From NCBI RefSeq assembly GCF_031326205.1, contig NZ_CP133721.1, forward strand, positions 744,001-808,000: DNA of 64,000 nt, read 5' to 3'. This document shows positions 18,301 through 27,542 of the stretch, one piece after another (positions within the stretch are counted from its first letter, which is position 1; the number at the start of each line of letters is the position of its first letter). This stretch comes from Flavobacterium sp. 20NA77.7. GTDB taxonomy: Bacteria; Bacteroidota; Bacteroidia; Flavobacteriales; Flavobacteriaceae. Below the pieces are notes generated by a model. That model was not told the origin of the DNA, ran no database searches, and saw only the letters and a program-made list of their open reading frames with translations. A program made the translations under genes and the position numbers.

Positions 18301-19547
18301 TAGATTTGAATCGAATTAGTGTTAATTATCCCATAGACTTCACCTTTCATCTTTTTTCCTAACATGATAGCGTTTTTTGACAAAGACATTATATTTTTTG
18401 ATTCAAAAATCCAGTGCGTATCAGGATTAAATAATGTTAATTTTGCTTTTTGACCTATTGCAATTTCAGGTTTTTCATTTAAAAATTGGTGCCCATTTGT
18501 TAATTTTTCAATACTTATTTCAAGAGGTACGACTTGATTTAAAGCGCCAAATATGCTTTCTAAACCGATGGAACCATAAGCAGATAAATCATATTCAATT
18601 CTTTTATTTTCAATATTTACAGGACAATGGTCAGAAGTAATTACGTCAATGCTTCCATCTTTGACACCTTCAATCAAAGCTAATCTATCTTGTTCACTAC
18701 GAAGAGGAGGATATACCTTAGTGTCCGTATTAAAATCAGTGATTTCATTTTCGTTCAAAACTAAATTATTTATGGATACGCCACACGTTATACTTAATCC
18801 TTTTGATTTTGCTTCTCTAATCAATGCAACAGATTCAGCACAAGATATTGTAGGCACATGCATTTTACCCCCTGTATAGTTTAATATGGCTATATTTCTA
18901 GCTAACTCAACTAGTTCTGCGAGTGCAGGAATCCCTTTCATTCCTAATTTAGTACTAACAACACCTTCGTTTACAAATCCTTTTCCTTTAATATCTTTAT
19001 TCATTGGAAAAGCAAAAACTAATCCGTTAAAGTCTTGTGTATATTGTAAAGCAATTTTAAGTAAATTAGCGTTTGTAAGTGATTTTTTGTAATCTCCAAA
19101 AGCAATTGCTCCGGCATTTTTCATATCAAACAATTCAGCTAATTCATTTCCTTCTGCATTTTTTGTTAAAGTTCCCACAAGGTGAAGTTGTGTAGCTTGC
19201 CCTAATCCTTTGTTTTGTATCAAATGTATTACTGCCTGATTGTCAATCGAAGGATTCGTATTAGAATGTACAAAAACATCTGTAAAACCACTTTTAGCAG
19301 CAACATGCAACCCGTTTTTTATCGTTTCTGTTGTTTCAAAACCGGGTTCGCCAAATACTACTTGCGTATCAACCCACCCAGTAGATACATGAAGATTTTC
19401 TTTTTCAATTGTTGTATAACCTTCTTTGATTGCTAAGTTTGTACCAATTTTTGATAGCACACCATCAGTAATTTCAATATCCACTTTTTGGTTATTAAAT
19501 GGATTGTTTTTTTCAATGATAGTAGCGTTTTTTAGAACTATATTCAT
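18300..19547 (-). CDS. Dihydroorotase homologue lacking metal-binding histidines
   Basis: A 415-residue amidohydrolase-superfamily protein clearly related to class I dihydroorotase (pyrimidine synthesis, carbamoyl-aspartate to dihydroorotate). However, the metal motif DxHxHxRxPG reads VDTQVVFGEPG here, so both histidines are lost (Gln62, Val64) and the substrate-binding Arg becomes Gly66. The later HxxH is HVPT, and the final ATDHAPH becomes TSDHCPV. Such ligand-free homologues are known as non-catalytic partners of aspartate carbamoyltransferase in some bacteria. An annotation as active dihydroorotase would be unsafe. It heads the run with the membrane protein and the esterase and follows the BatA/VWA gene by 25 bases. 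Confidence 0.8.
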   Translation of the reverse strand: MNIVLKNATIIEKNNPFNNQKVDIEITDGVLSKIGTNLAIKEGYTTIEKENLHVSTGWVDTQVVFGEPGFETTETIKNGLHVAAKSGFTDVFVHSNTNPSIDNQAVIHLIQNKGLGQATQLHLVGTLTKNAEGNELAELFDMKNAGAIAFGDYKKSLTNANLLKIALQYTQDFNGLVFAFPMNKDIKGKGFVNEGVVSTKLGMKGIPALAELVELARNIAILNYTGGKMHVPTISCAESVALIREAKSKGLSITCGVSINNLVLNENEITDFNTDTKVYPPLRSEQDRLALIEGVKDGSIDVITSDHCPVNIENKRIEYDLSAYGSIGLESIFGALNQVVPLEISIEKLTNGHQFLNEKPEIAIGQKAKLTLFNPDTHWIFESKNIMSLSKNAIMLGKKMKGEVYGIINTNSIQI

Positions 19548-19572
19548 ACGTTTATTTTTTTTAGCTTTTCAA

Positions 19573-21498
19573 CTATTTTTTTAGTTTTTGGATTAGTAGT
19601 TCAGTAATTAAGAAGAGTAGCGTGGCGAGGATAAAAAATCTCCAAATTTCGGTATCAGAACGATTAGAATGTATGTCATTAAAAAATGTTGAAATTGAAT
19701 TTACTTCAGTACAAGCATCAAAATAAGTTTCGTTTACGGTTTCTAAATTACTCTCAGATCGAGGATAATTAAAGCTTATATTATTTAAAATTTCTTTGTC
19801 TTTCCTTACTTGATAATTACCCGCTATTTCAGGATAATTTCCAAATGTAAGTTTTATTTTAGTGTTTAATATTTGCTGCATTGGAATAAAACTAGACGAG
19901 GCATTTGAAACCGTTAACACATTGTCTTTAGCAATAGTTTCGTTTATGCTATATGAATTAGATTCTCCAATAGTAAAGGCCGTTAGTCCTGAACTCAAAT
20001 TATGTTGCCCCATGTTGAAAAAAGTAGGGACAATTAAAGGAGCATTTTGAAAATTAGTGATTTCTTTACTTAATGCTGAAGTAAACACATATAGATTTCC
20101 TATTCTATTTGTAAGATGTCCCAGAAATATTGATTTATCTTCATATTGAAGTACCGATGTAGCTGTACCAATTGTACTCCAAGAGTTGTTAACTTTTGGG
20201 TATTGAAAATTTGTTACTTTTTTTTCAAATACATTTTGGTAAATAGGATGATTATAACTGATAGTTGTTATTTTTTTTTCAGCGTTCTTTTCGTTAAATT
20301 GAAGCGTACCAAAAACTTTTAAAAAGGAATTGTAGCTAAGTTTATCGCCATTTGAGTCAGGAATAAAGATGATTATGCCTCCTTTGTCATAATAATTTTT
20401 TAATGTGGTAAGTAGAGCTGAAGATACCGACGGTAGTTCGTTTAACACTAACGCTTCTTGATTTTCAATAGCACTATACTTTAATTGTTTTACTTCAGTT
20501 TGAGTATAATTAAATTCATCTTCGGTATAAATTTTTCTTAAAAAGTTGCATTTAGCTACATTTCCTATAGCTAAAATAGAAGTTTTATTAGGCTTTGTTA
20601 TACTAAAATAATAGGTGTTGTCATAGGCTAGTGATTGGTCTTCGATTTGCACATACCCATGGAAATTTGATTTCGGAATAGTAAACGAAATTTCTTTCTG
20701 TAATTTTTCCTTAGAAAGTAATGCTTTTGCTAAAAGTTTATTGCCATTATATAATGAGATAGGCAAATCATTTATGGGGTTACCAAAATATTTTAATGTA
20801 ATTTTTAGCTTATAAAATTGGTCTAAAACTTCACTTATACTCACATTTTCGATAGCTGTATTTTCCTTTTTTACAGCAGTTAGCGGTTGGAAATATATAT
20901 TTGAATCGGTATGTAAATTAGGGGTTAGTTTATTTTTTAAACCTACAGCATCTGAAATAAATAAGATGTCTTTTGGTACCCCGGTTTTTTTAGCTTGTAT
21001 TTTAGCAATAAGACCCTGCGGATTAAAAGGGGTTGATGAATATGTTATATTTTGCAAATCGGACTGTACGCTTTTAATATCAGTATCATAAAAGGCATTG
21101 TCATTTGTTAGTATCGATAATTGTTGATTTTCGGGCGTATTTTCTAAAATTTCTTGAATAGTTCTTTTAAGTAATTCCCCTTTGTTTCCTTTAGCTTGCA
21201 TAGAAAAAGAATTGTCTAGTACAATTACCAATTCGTTATTTTGTTTAGTAGCCTCTGTAGCTTTAAAATAAGGTTGAGCAAAAGCAATAATTAGGGCTGT
21301 AAGTAAGCATAAGCGTGTAGCAAGCAACAACCATTTTTTTATTTTTGAGCTCTTTCTCGTTTGAATCTCAATTTCTTTAAGTAGCGCTACATTTGTAAAA
21401 TACTGTTTTTGGAATCTTCTTAATTGGAATAAATGTACCAAAATAGGCACAATTAGCAGGAATAAAAAATATAAAATTTCAGGATGTTTAAACTCCAT
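19573..21498 (-). CDS. BatA-domain VWA membrane protein
   Basis: A 641-residue inner-membrane protein. It opens with a BatA-type domain: helix EILYFLFLLIVPILVHLFQL, the short cytoplasmic LRRFQKQYFTNVALLKEI, then a second helix near residues 58-80. A von Willebrand factor A domain follows with a MIDAS-like motif in VIVLDNSFSMQAKG. A long periplasmic region leads to a C-terminal helix (FFILATLLFLITELLIQ). This architecture is common in Bacteroidetes and distinct from the aerotolerance operon BatA/BatB proteins, which carry little beyond the VWA domain. Its role is unknown; metal-dependent protein interaction at the membrane is likely. It is probably transcribed with the dihydroorotase homologue downstream. 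Confidence 0.82.
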   Translation of the reverse strand: MEFKHPEILYFLFLLIVPILVHLFQLRRFQKQYFTNVALLKEIEIQTRKSSKIKKWLLLATRLCLLTALIIAFAQPYFKATEATKQNNELVIVLDNSFSMQAKGNKGELLKRTIQEILENTPENQQLSILTNDNAFYDTDIKSVQSDLQNITYSSTPFNPQGLIAKIQAKKTGVPKDILFISDAVGLKNKLTPNLHTDSNIYFQPLTAVKKENTAIENVSISEVLDQFYKLKITLKYFGNPINDLPISLYNGNKLLAKALLSKEKLQKEISFTIPKSNFHGYVQIEDQSLAYDNTYYFSITKPNKTSILAIGNVAKCNFLRKIYTEDEFNYTQTEVKQLKYSAIENQEALVLNELPSVSSALLTTLKNYYDKGGIIIFIPDSNGDKLSYNSFLKVFGTLQFNEKNAEKKITTISYNHPIYQNVFEKKVTNFQYPKVNNSWSTIGTATSVLQYEDKSIFLGHLTNRIGNLYVFTSALSKEITNFQNAPLIVPTFFNMGQHNLSSGLTAFTIGESNSYSINETIAKDNVLTVSNASSSFIPMQQILNTKIKLTFGNYPEIAGNYQVRKDKEILNNISFNYPRSESNLETVNETYFDACTEVNSISTFFNDIHSNRSDTEIWRFFILATLLFLITELLIQKLKK

Positions 21499-21603
21499 TT
21501 TGAAAAAAGATTTTTCAAAAGTACGAAAAAATATTTTTTTATGGAATACTTTTTACAAGAAGTAATGTTTAACAACTAAATTGTAAAGTTCAAGGAACAT
21601 AAA

Positions 21604-22947
21604 TTACCTTTTTTTACGTTTTGCTGCTCGTTTTTTCTCCACAGCTCTATTTCTTGGTGCTGTTTTTCTTGGTGTTCTTTTTCCGGGACCCCCTAAATTT
21701 ACTTTTTTATTTTTATCAGATTTTTCGTGAAATGCTTCTCCGCCTTCTTTTTTGGGTCTTTTCAGTAAAAACTTTACTTTTTTATGGTCCTTTTCAAACT
21801 CTAACCTGCGTTCTTCTATATGTACTTCTTCAGGGATAGGTAATATAGTAACTTCTTTTTGCATTAAGACTTCCGTTTCAATAAAATCTTCTTCTTCTTT
21901 TGGTACAATAAAACTTATGGCAATACCTTCTTTGTCTGCACGGCCGGTTCTACCAATTCGGTGTATATATTGCTCTGAAGTTTCTGGAAATTGAAGATTA
22001 ATAACGTGTGTAATATCCGAAATATCTAATCCACGTGCCATTATATCTGTAGTAACAATACCACGTAATTCACCATTTTGAAATAATTCCATGGTATTTA
22101 AACGATAATTCTGCGTTTTATTAGAATGAATAGCGCCAAATTGATCTGGAAAATCTTCTTCAAGACTTTCTAGAACAAAATCAGCTAATCGTTTACTATT
22201 AACAAAAATTAAAATTCTACTGTATGCATCATCTTCTAAAAAATGTTTTAGCAGATTAATTTTTGTTAAAAAATTTGGAACATGATATACCCTTTGTTCA
22301 ATTTTTTCCAAAGGTGTTCCGCTAGGTGCTAAAGATACTTCTTCGGGAAATTCAAAATATTCGTCTAGTATTTCGTCTACTTCTTCTGTCATAGTAGCAG
22401 AAAACAATATATTTTGTCTTTTAGCCTTCATCATTGATAAGATTGAGGTAAGCTGCACTCTGAAACCTAGATTAAGAATTTCGTCAAATTCGTCAATAAC
22501 TAATTTTTGAACTGTATCAAATCGCAAAACATTATCTAAGGCTAAATCCATTACTCTTCCGGGTGTCCCTACTACAATATCTAAACCTTCATAGATGTTT
22601 GCTTTTTGTGTATTGATGTTTACCCCACCATATACTGCTAATGAGCGAACACTCATGTATTTTGTGAGTTTTTCAATTTCTTCATGTACTTGCACCACTA
22701 ATTCGCGAGTAGGTACTAAAATTAACACTCTTGGCGTATCTATTTTTTGAAATTTCCATTGTTTTAATAGCGGTAATAAATAAGCAAATGTTTTTCCCGT
22801 TCCTGTTTGTGCAATAGCCATAACATCTCTACCCGAAAGAATTACAGGTAAAGCTTTGACTTGAATAGGAGTAGGGTGAGTGAACCCTAATTCGTCAATA
22901 GCCTTTTGTACAGAAAGAGGAAGTTGTAGATGTTCAAATATTACCAT
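21604..22947 (-). CDS. DEAD-box ATP-dependent RNA helicase
   Basis: A 447-residue RNA helicase with both RecA lobes. Visible motifs are the Q motif (FTHPTPIQVKALP), Walker A AQTGTGKT, PTRELV, motif II as DEFD (VIDEFDEIL) in place of DEAD, SAT (FSATMTEE), and motif VI HRIGRTGR. A basic tail from about residue 390 ends KKRAAKRKKR, as in RhlE/DeaD-like helicases that bind structured RNA in ribosome assembly or cold adaptation. Its promoter on the minus strand is clear: TTG (22992-22994 complement) 20 bases from TATCTTTG (22964-22971 complement), only 17 bases before the start codon. Confidence 0.92.
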   Translation of the reverse strand: MVIFEHLQLPLSVQKAIDELGFTHPTPIQVKALPVILSGRDVMAIAQTGTGKTFAYLLPLLKQWKFQKIDTPRVLILVPTRELVVQVHEEIEKLTKYMSVRSLAVYGGVNINTQKANIYEGLDIVVGTPGRVMDLALDNVLRFDTVQKLVIDEFDEILNLGFRVQLTSILSMMKAKRQNILFSATMTEEVDEILDEYFEFPEEVSLAPSGTPLEKIEQRVYHVPNFLTKINLLKHFLEDDAYSRILIFVNSKRLADFVLESLEEDFPDQFGAIHSNKTQNYRLNTMELFQNGELRGIVTTDIMARGLDISDITHVINLQFPETSEQYIHRIGRTGRADKEGIAISFIVPKEEEDFIETEVLMQKEVTILPIPEEVHIEERRLEFEKDHKKVKFLLKRPKKEGGEAFHEKSDKNKKVNLGGPGKRTPRKTAPRNRAVEKKRAAKRKKR

Positions 22948-22963
22948 TATATAGAAATTTAGG

Positions 22964-22994
22964 CAAAGATAGGCATTGCTATTCTGAGAAGCAA
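22964..22994 (-). promoter_or_regulatory. Promoter of the DEAD-box helicase gene
   Basis: On the minus strand TTG, 20 bases, TATCTTTG. This fits the TTG-N17-23-TAnnTTTG consensus and leaves a very short leader. Confidence 0.6.
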
Positions 22995-23070
22995 TCTTTT
23001 AGTCTGTTTCTTCATGAGTCACATAGAAGCTATCCTATTCAATTTATAAAAAAACTATCGAATTTACACG

Positions 23071-23078
23071 TATATTTG
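23071..23078 (+). promoter_or_regulatory. -7 element upstream of mnmD
   Basis: TATATTTG, a perfect TAnnTTTG, 16 bases before the start codon. The TTG element is not obvious, so the leader would be short, about 10 bases. Confidence 0.5.
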
Positions 23079-23094
23079 TTCTTTATTTTTAACA

Positions 23095-23769
23095 ATGAAT
23101 CACGAAATTATCATTACAAAAGACGGCTCCACATCTTTATTTCTTCCTGCATTAAATGAAACCTATCATTCTAGGTTTGGTGCTATACAAGAGGCTGAAC
23201 ATGTTTTTATCAAAAACGGTTTAGAAACGTATGTGAATAAGTGCAATGCAAATCAGGTAAACGTATTAGAAATAGGCTTTGGCACAGGTTTAAATGCTTT
23301 GATGACAATTTGTGCTGCAGAATGTCTGACAATTAGTATTAATTATGTTGCAATTGAAGCGTTTCCTGTTCCAAGTGAACTACTGAAACAGCTAAATTAT
23401 CCATCCTTGTTAGAAATGAATAATCAACTTGAAAATTTTACTAAGTTGCATGCTGTTTCTTGGGAACAAAAGCATAAAATTAGTTCTTCATTTGTACTAA
23501 CAAAATATCAAATGTTATTTCAAGATATTGATTTTGAAGCTACTTTTGATGTTATTTATTTTGATGCATTTGGATTTGATGTACAACCTGAATTATGGAC
23601 GGAAACATTATTTGAAAAAATGTTTAAAGCATTAAGATCTAATGGGATATTGGTAACATATGCTTGCCGAACTGTAATTAAAAAAAACATGTTAGCTGTC
23701 GGTTTTGAAGTCGAAAAATTACCTGGCGCACCAGGAAAAAGGGAAATGCTAAGGGCGTTTAAAATTTAA
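23095..23769 (+). CDS. mnmD: tRNA 5-methylaminomethyl-2-thiouridine methyltransferase (MnmD)
   Basis: A 224-residue SAM-dependent methyltransferase of the MnmD type (DUF752), methylating the aminomethyl group at the wobble uridine U34 of certain tRNAs. The opening TKDGSTSLFLPALNETYHS is the family signature, and it binds SAM through LEIGFGTGLNAL. The catalytic acidic motif DVIYFDAFGFDVQPELWT is intact. It is the stand-alone methyltransferase and lacks the FAD-dependent MnmC oxidase domain found in the E. coli fusion, as is usual in this phylum. Transcribed away from the helicase. Confidence 0.88.
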   Translation: MNHEIIITKDGSTSLFLPALNETYHSRFGAIQEAEHVFIKNGLETYVNKCNANQVNVLEIGFGTGLNALMTICAAECLTISINYVAIEAFPVPSELLKQLNYPSLLEMNNQLENFTKLHAVSWEQKHKISSSFVLTKYQMLFQDIDFEATFDVIYFDAFGFDVQPELWTETLFEKMFKALRSNGILVTYACRTVIKKNMLAVGFEVEKLPGAPGKREMLRAFKI

Positions 23770-23840
23770 ATAAAAATTAACATTTTGTTGAATTGTATCA
23801 CTAAAAAAAGAAGTAAATTAGCAGTATTAATAGATGAATT

Positions 23841-24038
23841 ATGCCAAGACAAGTTTATTTGTATACCAAATCGATACTTGAACGAGTAAGTTTTGATGCA
23901 AAATTATTTTGCAAAGAGTTAGAGAAAGCAACTCGAATGTTGCTTCCTTATGAGATTGACCAACTAAGAGAATGGCTGCTTAGTTTTACACAAGAAAAAC
24001 CCGAATTAAGGCAATGTATGGTTTACATAGAGAATTAA
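23841..24038 (+). CDS. Small conserved-looking protein of unknown function
   Basis: A 65-residue protein (start MPRQVYLYTKSILERVSF) with no signal peptide, predicted mostly helical (LFCKELEKATRMLLPYEIDQ). It sits 71 bases after mnmD in the same direction and is closed by a perfect terminator, which supports its being expressed. Coding is plausible from its position between two genes and the absence of a competing frame. I do not recognise a family. Confidence 0.55.
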   Translation: MPRQVYLYTKSILERVSFDAKLFCKELEKATRMLLPYEIDQLREWLLSFTQEKPELRQCMVYIEN

Positions 24039-24040
24039 AC

Positions 24041-24072
24041 AAAAATCCCCAATCATAAGATTGGGGATTTTT
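24041..24072. terminator. Bidirectional terminator
   Basis: AAAAATCCCCAATC-ataa-GATTGGGGATTTTT is a perfect 14-bp stem between the convergent 65-residue gene and the OmpA-family gene. Confidence 0.9.
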
Positions 24073-24093
24073 AGTATATAACATTGTAAATTA

Positions 24094-24927
24094 TTATTTA
24101 CCCATATTTTTCATTTCGGTTTCAATCATGTCGTAGAATTGGTCAATTTTAGGCATAATGATAATACGTGTTCTTCTGTTTTTTGCACGATTTTCAGCAG
24201 TATCATTAGTTGTTAATGGAACAAAATAACTTCTACCTGCAGGAATTAATTGTTTAGGGTTTACACCTAAATCTTTTTGTAATACACGAACAATCGAAGT
24301 TGCACGTTTAACAGATAAATCCCAATTGTCTACTAAAACAGTACTTTTAATAGGAATATTATCGGCATGACCTTCTACCATACATTCAAAATCTGGTTTG
24401 CTATTAATTACTTTAGCAACTTTAGCTAATACTGATTTTGCTTTATCTCCAACTTCGTAGCTACCTGATTTAAATAATAAATTGTCAGCAATTGAAATCA
24501 TAACTACTCCTTTTTCTACATTAATATTAATGTCTGGATCGTTAATTCCAACTTCACGTTTTAAACTTGTCACTAAAGCTAATGTAACACTGTCTTTTTT
24601 TGTTAACGCATCTTGCAAACGAGAAATTTTTAAATCTTTTTCTTTTAAACTTTCTAAAGATTTCTCTAAATTTTCAGCTCCTTTCATAGTAAGAACAGTG
24701 AGCTCTTTGGAACTATTGATGAGGTTTTCATTATTTTTTTGTAAATAATCAACTTGTTTTAAAGATGCTTCTTTTTCAGCCAAACATTTGTTTAATTGAA
24801 CAGTTGCACTATTTAATAAATCTTGAGTTTCTTTTTGTTTTGCTTCTAATAAACCAAATTTCTTTTTAGAAACGCAAGAACCTAATACGAAAGGAAGGGC
24901 TAGGGATAAAACTACAATTTTCTTCAT
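24094..24927 (-). CDS. OmpA-family lipoprotein (peptidoglycan-binding)
   Basis: A 277-residue outer-membrane lipoprotein: signal KKIVVLSLALPFVLGSC with lipobox Cys17. Residues about 25-110 form a long coiled coil (KQKETQDLLNSATVQLNKCL). The last 130 residues are an OmpA/MotB peptidoglycan-binding domain with the conserved AENRAKNRRTRIIIMPK. It has no N-terminal beta-barrel, so it resembles Pal-like or YiaD-like tethers rather than OmpA itself. A minus-strand TAAATTTG lies at 24945-24952, 17 bases before the start codon, with TTG candidates 17 and 22 bases further out. Confidence 0.88.
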   Translation of the reverse strand: MKKIVVLSLALPFVLGSCVSKKKFGLLEAKQKETQDLLNSATVQLNKCLAEKEASLKQVDYLQKNNENLINSSKELTVLTMKGAENLEKSLESLKEKDLKISRLQDALTKKDSVTLALVTSLKREVGINDPDININVEKGVVMISIADNLLFKSGSYEVGDKAKSVLAKVAKVINSKPDFECMVEGHADNIPIKSTVLVDNWDLSVKRATSIVRVLQKDLGVNPKQLIPAGRSYFVPLTTNDTAENRAKNRRTRIIIMPKIDQFYDMIETEMKNMGK

Positions 24928-24944
24928 TTGAATACTATTTTTTG

Positions 24945-24977
24945 CAAATTTACATATAAAAAATCATGCCAAAACAA
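24945..24977 (-). promoter_or_regulatory. Promoter of the OmpA-family lipoprotein gene
   Basis: On the minus strand TAAATTTG (24945-24952 complement) preceded by TTG at 24970-24972 (17-base spacing) or 24975-24977 (22-base spacing). Confidence 0.5.
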
Positions 24978-24993
24978 TATTTGGATTAAAAAA

Positions 24994-25992
24994 TTAACAT
25001 TTTAAACGCGTAAAATATTTTTTTTGCAGGATAAAATAACTCCAAATTATGTTTTTATGTAGATAATAAGTATTGAGTTGCGTTTTTTCGCGCTTATTTA
25101 AATAGATTTTTAGCAATTTATAAAATGCAAAATGGGCATTTAGTATTGCTAAAGTATGTTTTCCTCTACCTTGAACTAAAAATTGAATTCCTGCAATTCC
25201 ATCTAAGCACAATCTTGAAAAAAGAATTGGAACGAGTTTGTTTTTAGGTAAATTTTTAGTGAGCATCAGTAATGAATTTCTAAAATTTAGAAATGTTTTT
25301 TTAGGATTTGCCTCATTTAATGTAGCTCCACCTACATGATATACAACTGATTTTGAAGTGTACATTGCTTTATAACCTAGATTGTAAGCACGCCAACAAA
25401 GATCAATTTCTTCTTGGTGTGCAAAAAAATCAGCATCAAAACCTTTTAACTCTTCAAAGACTCTTTTTCTAATGAATAAACAAGCTCCGGTAGCCCAAAA
25501 AATAGAAACTTCGTCATTATATTGCCCGTTATCTTCTTCTAATGTATCAAACAATCTACCTCTGCAATACGGATAGCCCAAAGCATCAATATAGCCTCCT
25601 GCTGCACCAGCATATTCAAAATGCGTTTTCTCTTTGTAGTCAAGTATTTTTGGTTGAATAATTGCTGTTTCTGGTTGATTGTCAAAAAGTTCGATGATTC
25701 GATCTAACCAATTTTCTGTAACCTCTATGTCTGAATTAACTAAAGCAAAATAGGGTTCTTCCACAGCTTTAAGTGCTTGATTGTATCCTTTTGCATAGCC
25801 ATAATTATCTTTATTCTGAATTATTTTTATTGCAGGAAATTCATTTTTAAGTACATCTAGTGAATCATCAGTAGAGGCATTGTCAGCTACATAAATAGTA
25901 GCCTCATTCGAATAGCGAAGTACCGAAGGTAAAAAGGTTCGTAATAATTGCGTACCGTTCCAATTTAAAATGACTACTGCTACTTTTTTCAT
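24994..25992 (-). CDS. Family 2 glycosyltransferase (rhamnosyl/N-acetylglucosaminyl type)
   Basis: A 332-residue GT2 enzyme transferring a sugar from a nucleotide donor in envelope polysaccharide synthesis. The N-terminal VVILNWNGTQLL and VADNASTDDSLDVL bind the nucleotide, and the DXD-equivalent appears in FALVNSDIEVTENWL. Later parts contain CWRAYNLGYKAMY and a hydrophobic stretch near the C-terminus (LSRLCLDGIAGIQFLV) that may contact the membrane. It is similar to rhamnosyltransferase-type members, but the sugar is unknown. The start overlaps the stop of the HsdR_N-like gene by one base, so the two are co-transcribed. Confidence 0.88.
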   Translation of the reverse strand: MKKVAVVILNWNGTQLLRTFLPSVLRYSNEATIYVADNASTDDSLDVLKNEFPAIKIIQNKDNYGYAKGYNQALKAVEEPYFALVNSDIEVTENWLDRIIELFDNQPETAIIQPKILDYKEKTHFEYAGAAGGYIDALGYPYCRGRLFDTLEEDNGQYNDEVSIFWATGACLFIRKRVFEELKGFDADFFAHQEEIDLCWRAYNLGYKAMYTSKSVVYHVGGATLNEANPKKTFLNFRNSLLMLTKNLPKNKLVPILFSRLCLDGIAGIQFLVQGRGKHTLAILNAHFAFYKLLKIYLNKREKTQLNTYYLHKNIIWSYFILQKKYFTRLKC

Positions 25993-26438
25993 TAATTTAA
26001 GTTTTCTGGAAGTTCGTGTAAGAAAATATATTTTTGGTTCTCAAAATCCATTTGGCAAAAATAATGATTTAATCCATTGGTAACCATTAAATAAGAAGCT
26101 TGTAAGGTAAAATTATAACGTGCTATTTGATCAAATGTATCTTGTGTAATGGAAACGGAGGGCGCCTTACACTCTACAATTAAGAAAATAGAACCATCAG
26201 CTCTAAACACAACCAAATCATATCGTTTTTTCATTCCATTAACAGCAACTACTTTTTCAACATTTATATGTGATTTTGGATAATGTTTTTCGTGTAACAA
26301 AAAATGAATCACATGTTGCCTTACCCATTCTTCTGGAGTAAGCAAGATGAACTTTTTTCGTATTTCATCAAAAATGTAGTGTTTATTTTCACTATTTTTG
26401 AACCGAAAGGAATAGTTTGGAAAATTCAAATTTTGCAT
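25992..26438 (-). CDS. HsdR_N-like (PD-(D/E)XK) nuclease-fold protein
   Basis: A 148-residue protein matching the isolated N-terminal nuclease domain of type I restriction R subunits. The PD-(D/E)XK elements are visible: Asp in KRYDLVVFRADGSIF and ECK in FLIVECKAPSVSIT. There is no methylase, specificity or helicase gene nearby, so it is not part of a restriction system, and its job is unknown. The ATG at 26438 was chosen because the sequence MQNLNFPNYSFRFKNS looks like a natural start. The frame extends to 26471, close to divergent holA. Coupled by a one-base overlap to the glycosyltransferase gene. Confidence 0.75.
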   Translation of the reverse strand: MQNLNFPNYSFRFKNSENKHYIFDEIRKKFILLTPEEWVRQHVIHFLLHEKHYPKSHINVEKVVAVNGMKKRYDLVVFRADGSIFLIVECKAPSVSITQDTFDQIARYNFTLQASYLMVTNGLNHYFCQMDFENQKYIFLHELPENLN

Positions 26439-26499
26439 GGTCAAAAATAAAGAAATAAAATCAACTGCCAACTATTTACACTATTCTGAAAATTAAAAC

Positions 26500-27504
26500 A
26501 TGACGGACGTACTAAAAATTACCAATGACATTAAGTCTAGAAATTTTAAACCCATCTATTTTTTATGTGGGGAAGAACCTTATTATATAGACAGGATTAC
26601 TGAATTTATTGAAGAAAATGTGCTTACAGAAGATGAGCGCGCTTTCAATCAGGTTGTTTTATATGGTAGAGATAGTACAATTGAAGAAATTGTAGGAACG
26701 GCAAAACGTTTTCCTATGATGGCAGACTACCAAGTTGTGGTAGTTAAAGAAGCTCAAAATTTAGCTAAAAATATGGACAAATTAGAGGCTTATGTACAAA
26801 ATCCACAGCTTACAACTATTTTAGTCTTTGCCTATAGAGATAAACCAGATGCTCGAAAAAAAATATTTAAATTATTAAAAGATAAAGGCGTATGGTTTGA
26901 GAGTAAAAAATTATATGAAAATCAAGTCCCCGATTGGATAATTAAGGTATTAAAAGGGAAAAATTACGGTATTGAGCCTAAAGCAGCGGCAATGTTAGCT
27001 TCGTTTTTAGGAACAGATTTAGCCAAAATTAATAATGAATTAGAAAAATTACGCATTATTTTCCCCACAGGACATGTTTTTACGCCTAAAGACATCGAAG
27101 TTAATATTGGATTTAGTAAAGATTATAATATTTTTGAATTAAAATCTGCATTGGCATTAGGAAATCAAGTGAAAGCGTATGCCATTATCAATCATTTTTC
27201 TCAAAATCCTAAAGAGCACCCACTTGTAGTTGTTTCAAGTCAATTGTTTGCTTTTTTCTCTCAATTATTAATTTTTCATGGTCTAAAAGATAAATCAAAG
27301 GCTAATGCAGCAAAAGCGATTGGAGTAAATCCTTATTTTATAGAGGAATATTTTACAGCAGCCCGAATTTATCCCATGAAGAAAGTAAGTAGAATTGTAG
27401 AAAAACTTCGAGATATTGACGTAAAAAGTAAGGGAGTTGGTACAGTGAGTAGTTCGGATTATGATTTAATGAAAGAGTTATTGGTAACCATTTTCATGAA
27501 CTAA
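26500..27504 (+). CDS. holA: DNA polymerase III subunit delta
   Basis: A 334-residue clamp-loader subunit that opens the sliding clamp at replication forks. The N-terminal domain includes PIYFLCGEEPYYIDRI, typical of HolA, followed by FPMMADYQVVVVKEAQN (Walker B-like region). The C-terminal helical domain includes YNIFELKSALALGN and a region near LFAFFSQLLIFH that packs in the loader collar. There is no Walker A, as expected for this non-ATPase subunit. It is divergent from the HsdR_N-like gene and precedes a small membrane protein gene. Confidence 0.9.
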   Translation: MTDVLKITNDIKSRNFKPIYFLCGEEPYYIDRITEFIEENVLTEDERAFNQVVLYGRDSTIEEIVGTAKRFPMMADYQVVVVKEAQNLAKNMDKLEAYVQNPQLTTILVFAYRDKPDARKKIFKLLKDKGVWFESKKLYENQVPDWIIKVLKGKNYGIEPKAAAMLASFLGTDLAKINNELEKLRIIFPTGHVFTPKDIEVNIGFSKDYNIFELKSALALGNQVKAYAIINHFSQNPKEHPLVVVSSQLFAFFSQLLIFHGLKDKSKANAAKAIGVNPYFIEEYFTAARIYPMKKVSRIVEKLRDIDVKSKGVGTVSSSDYDLMKELLVTIFMN

Positions 27505-27542
27505 ATTTTATCACGATATTTGCCACTCAAAAACAGAAAAAA

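Noticed and set aside
25992-26438. A type I restriction system
   Set aside because: Only a nuclease-domain protein is present, without methylase, specificity or helicase genes.
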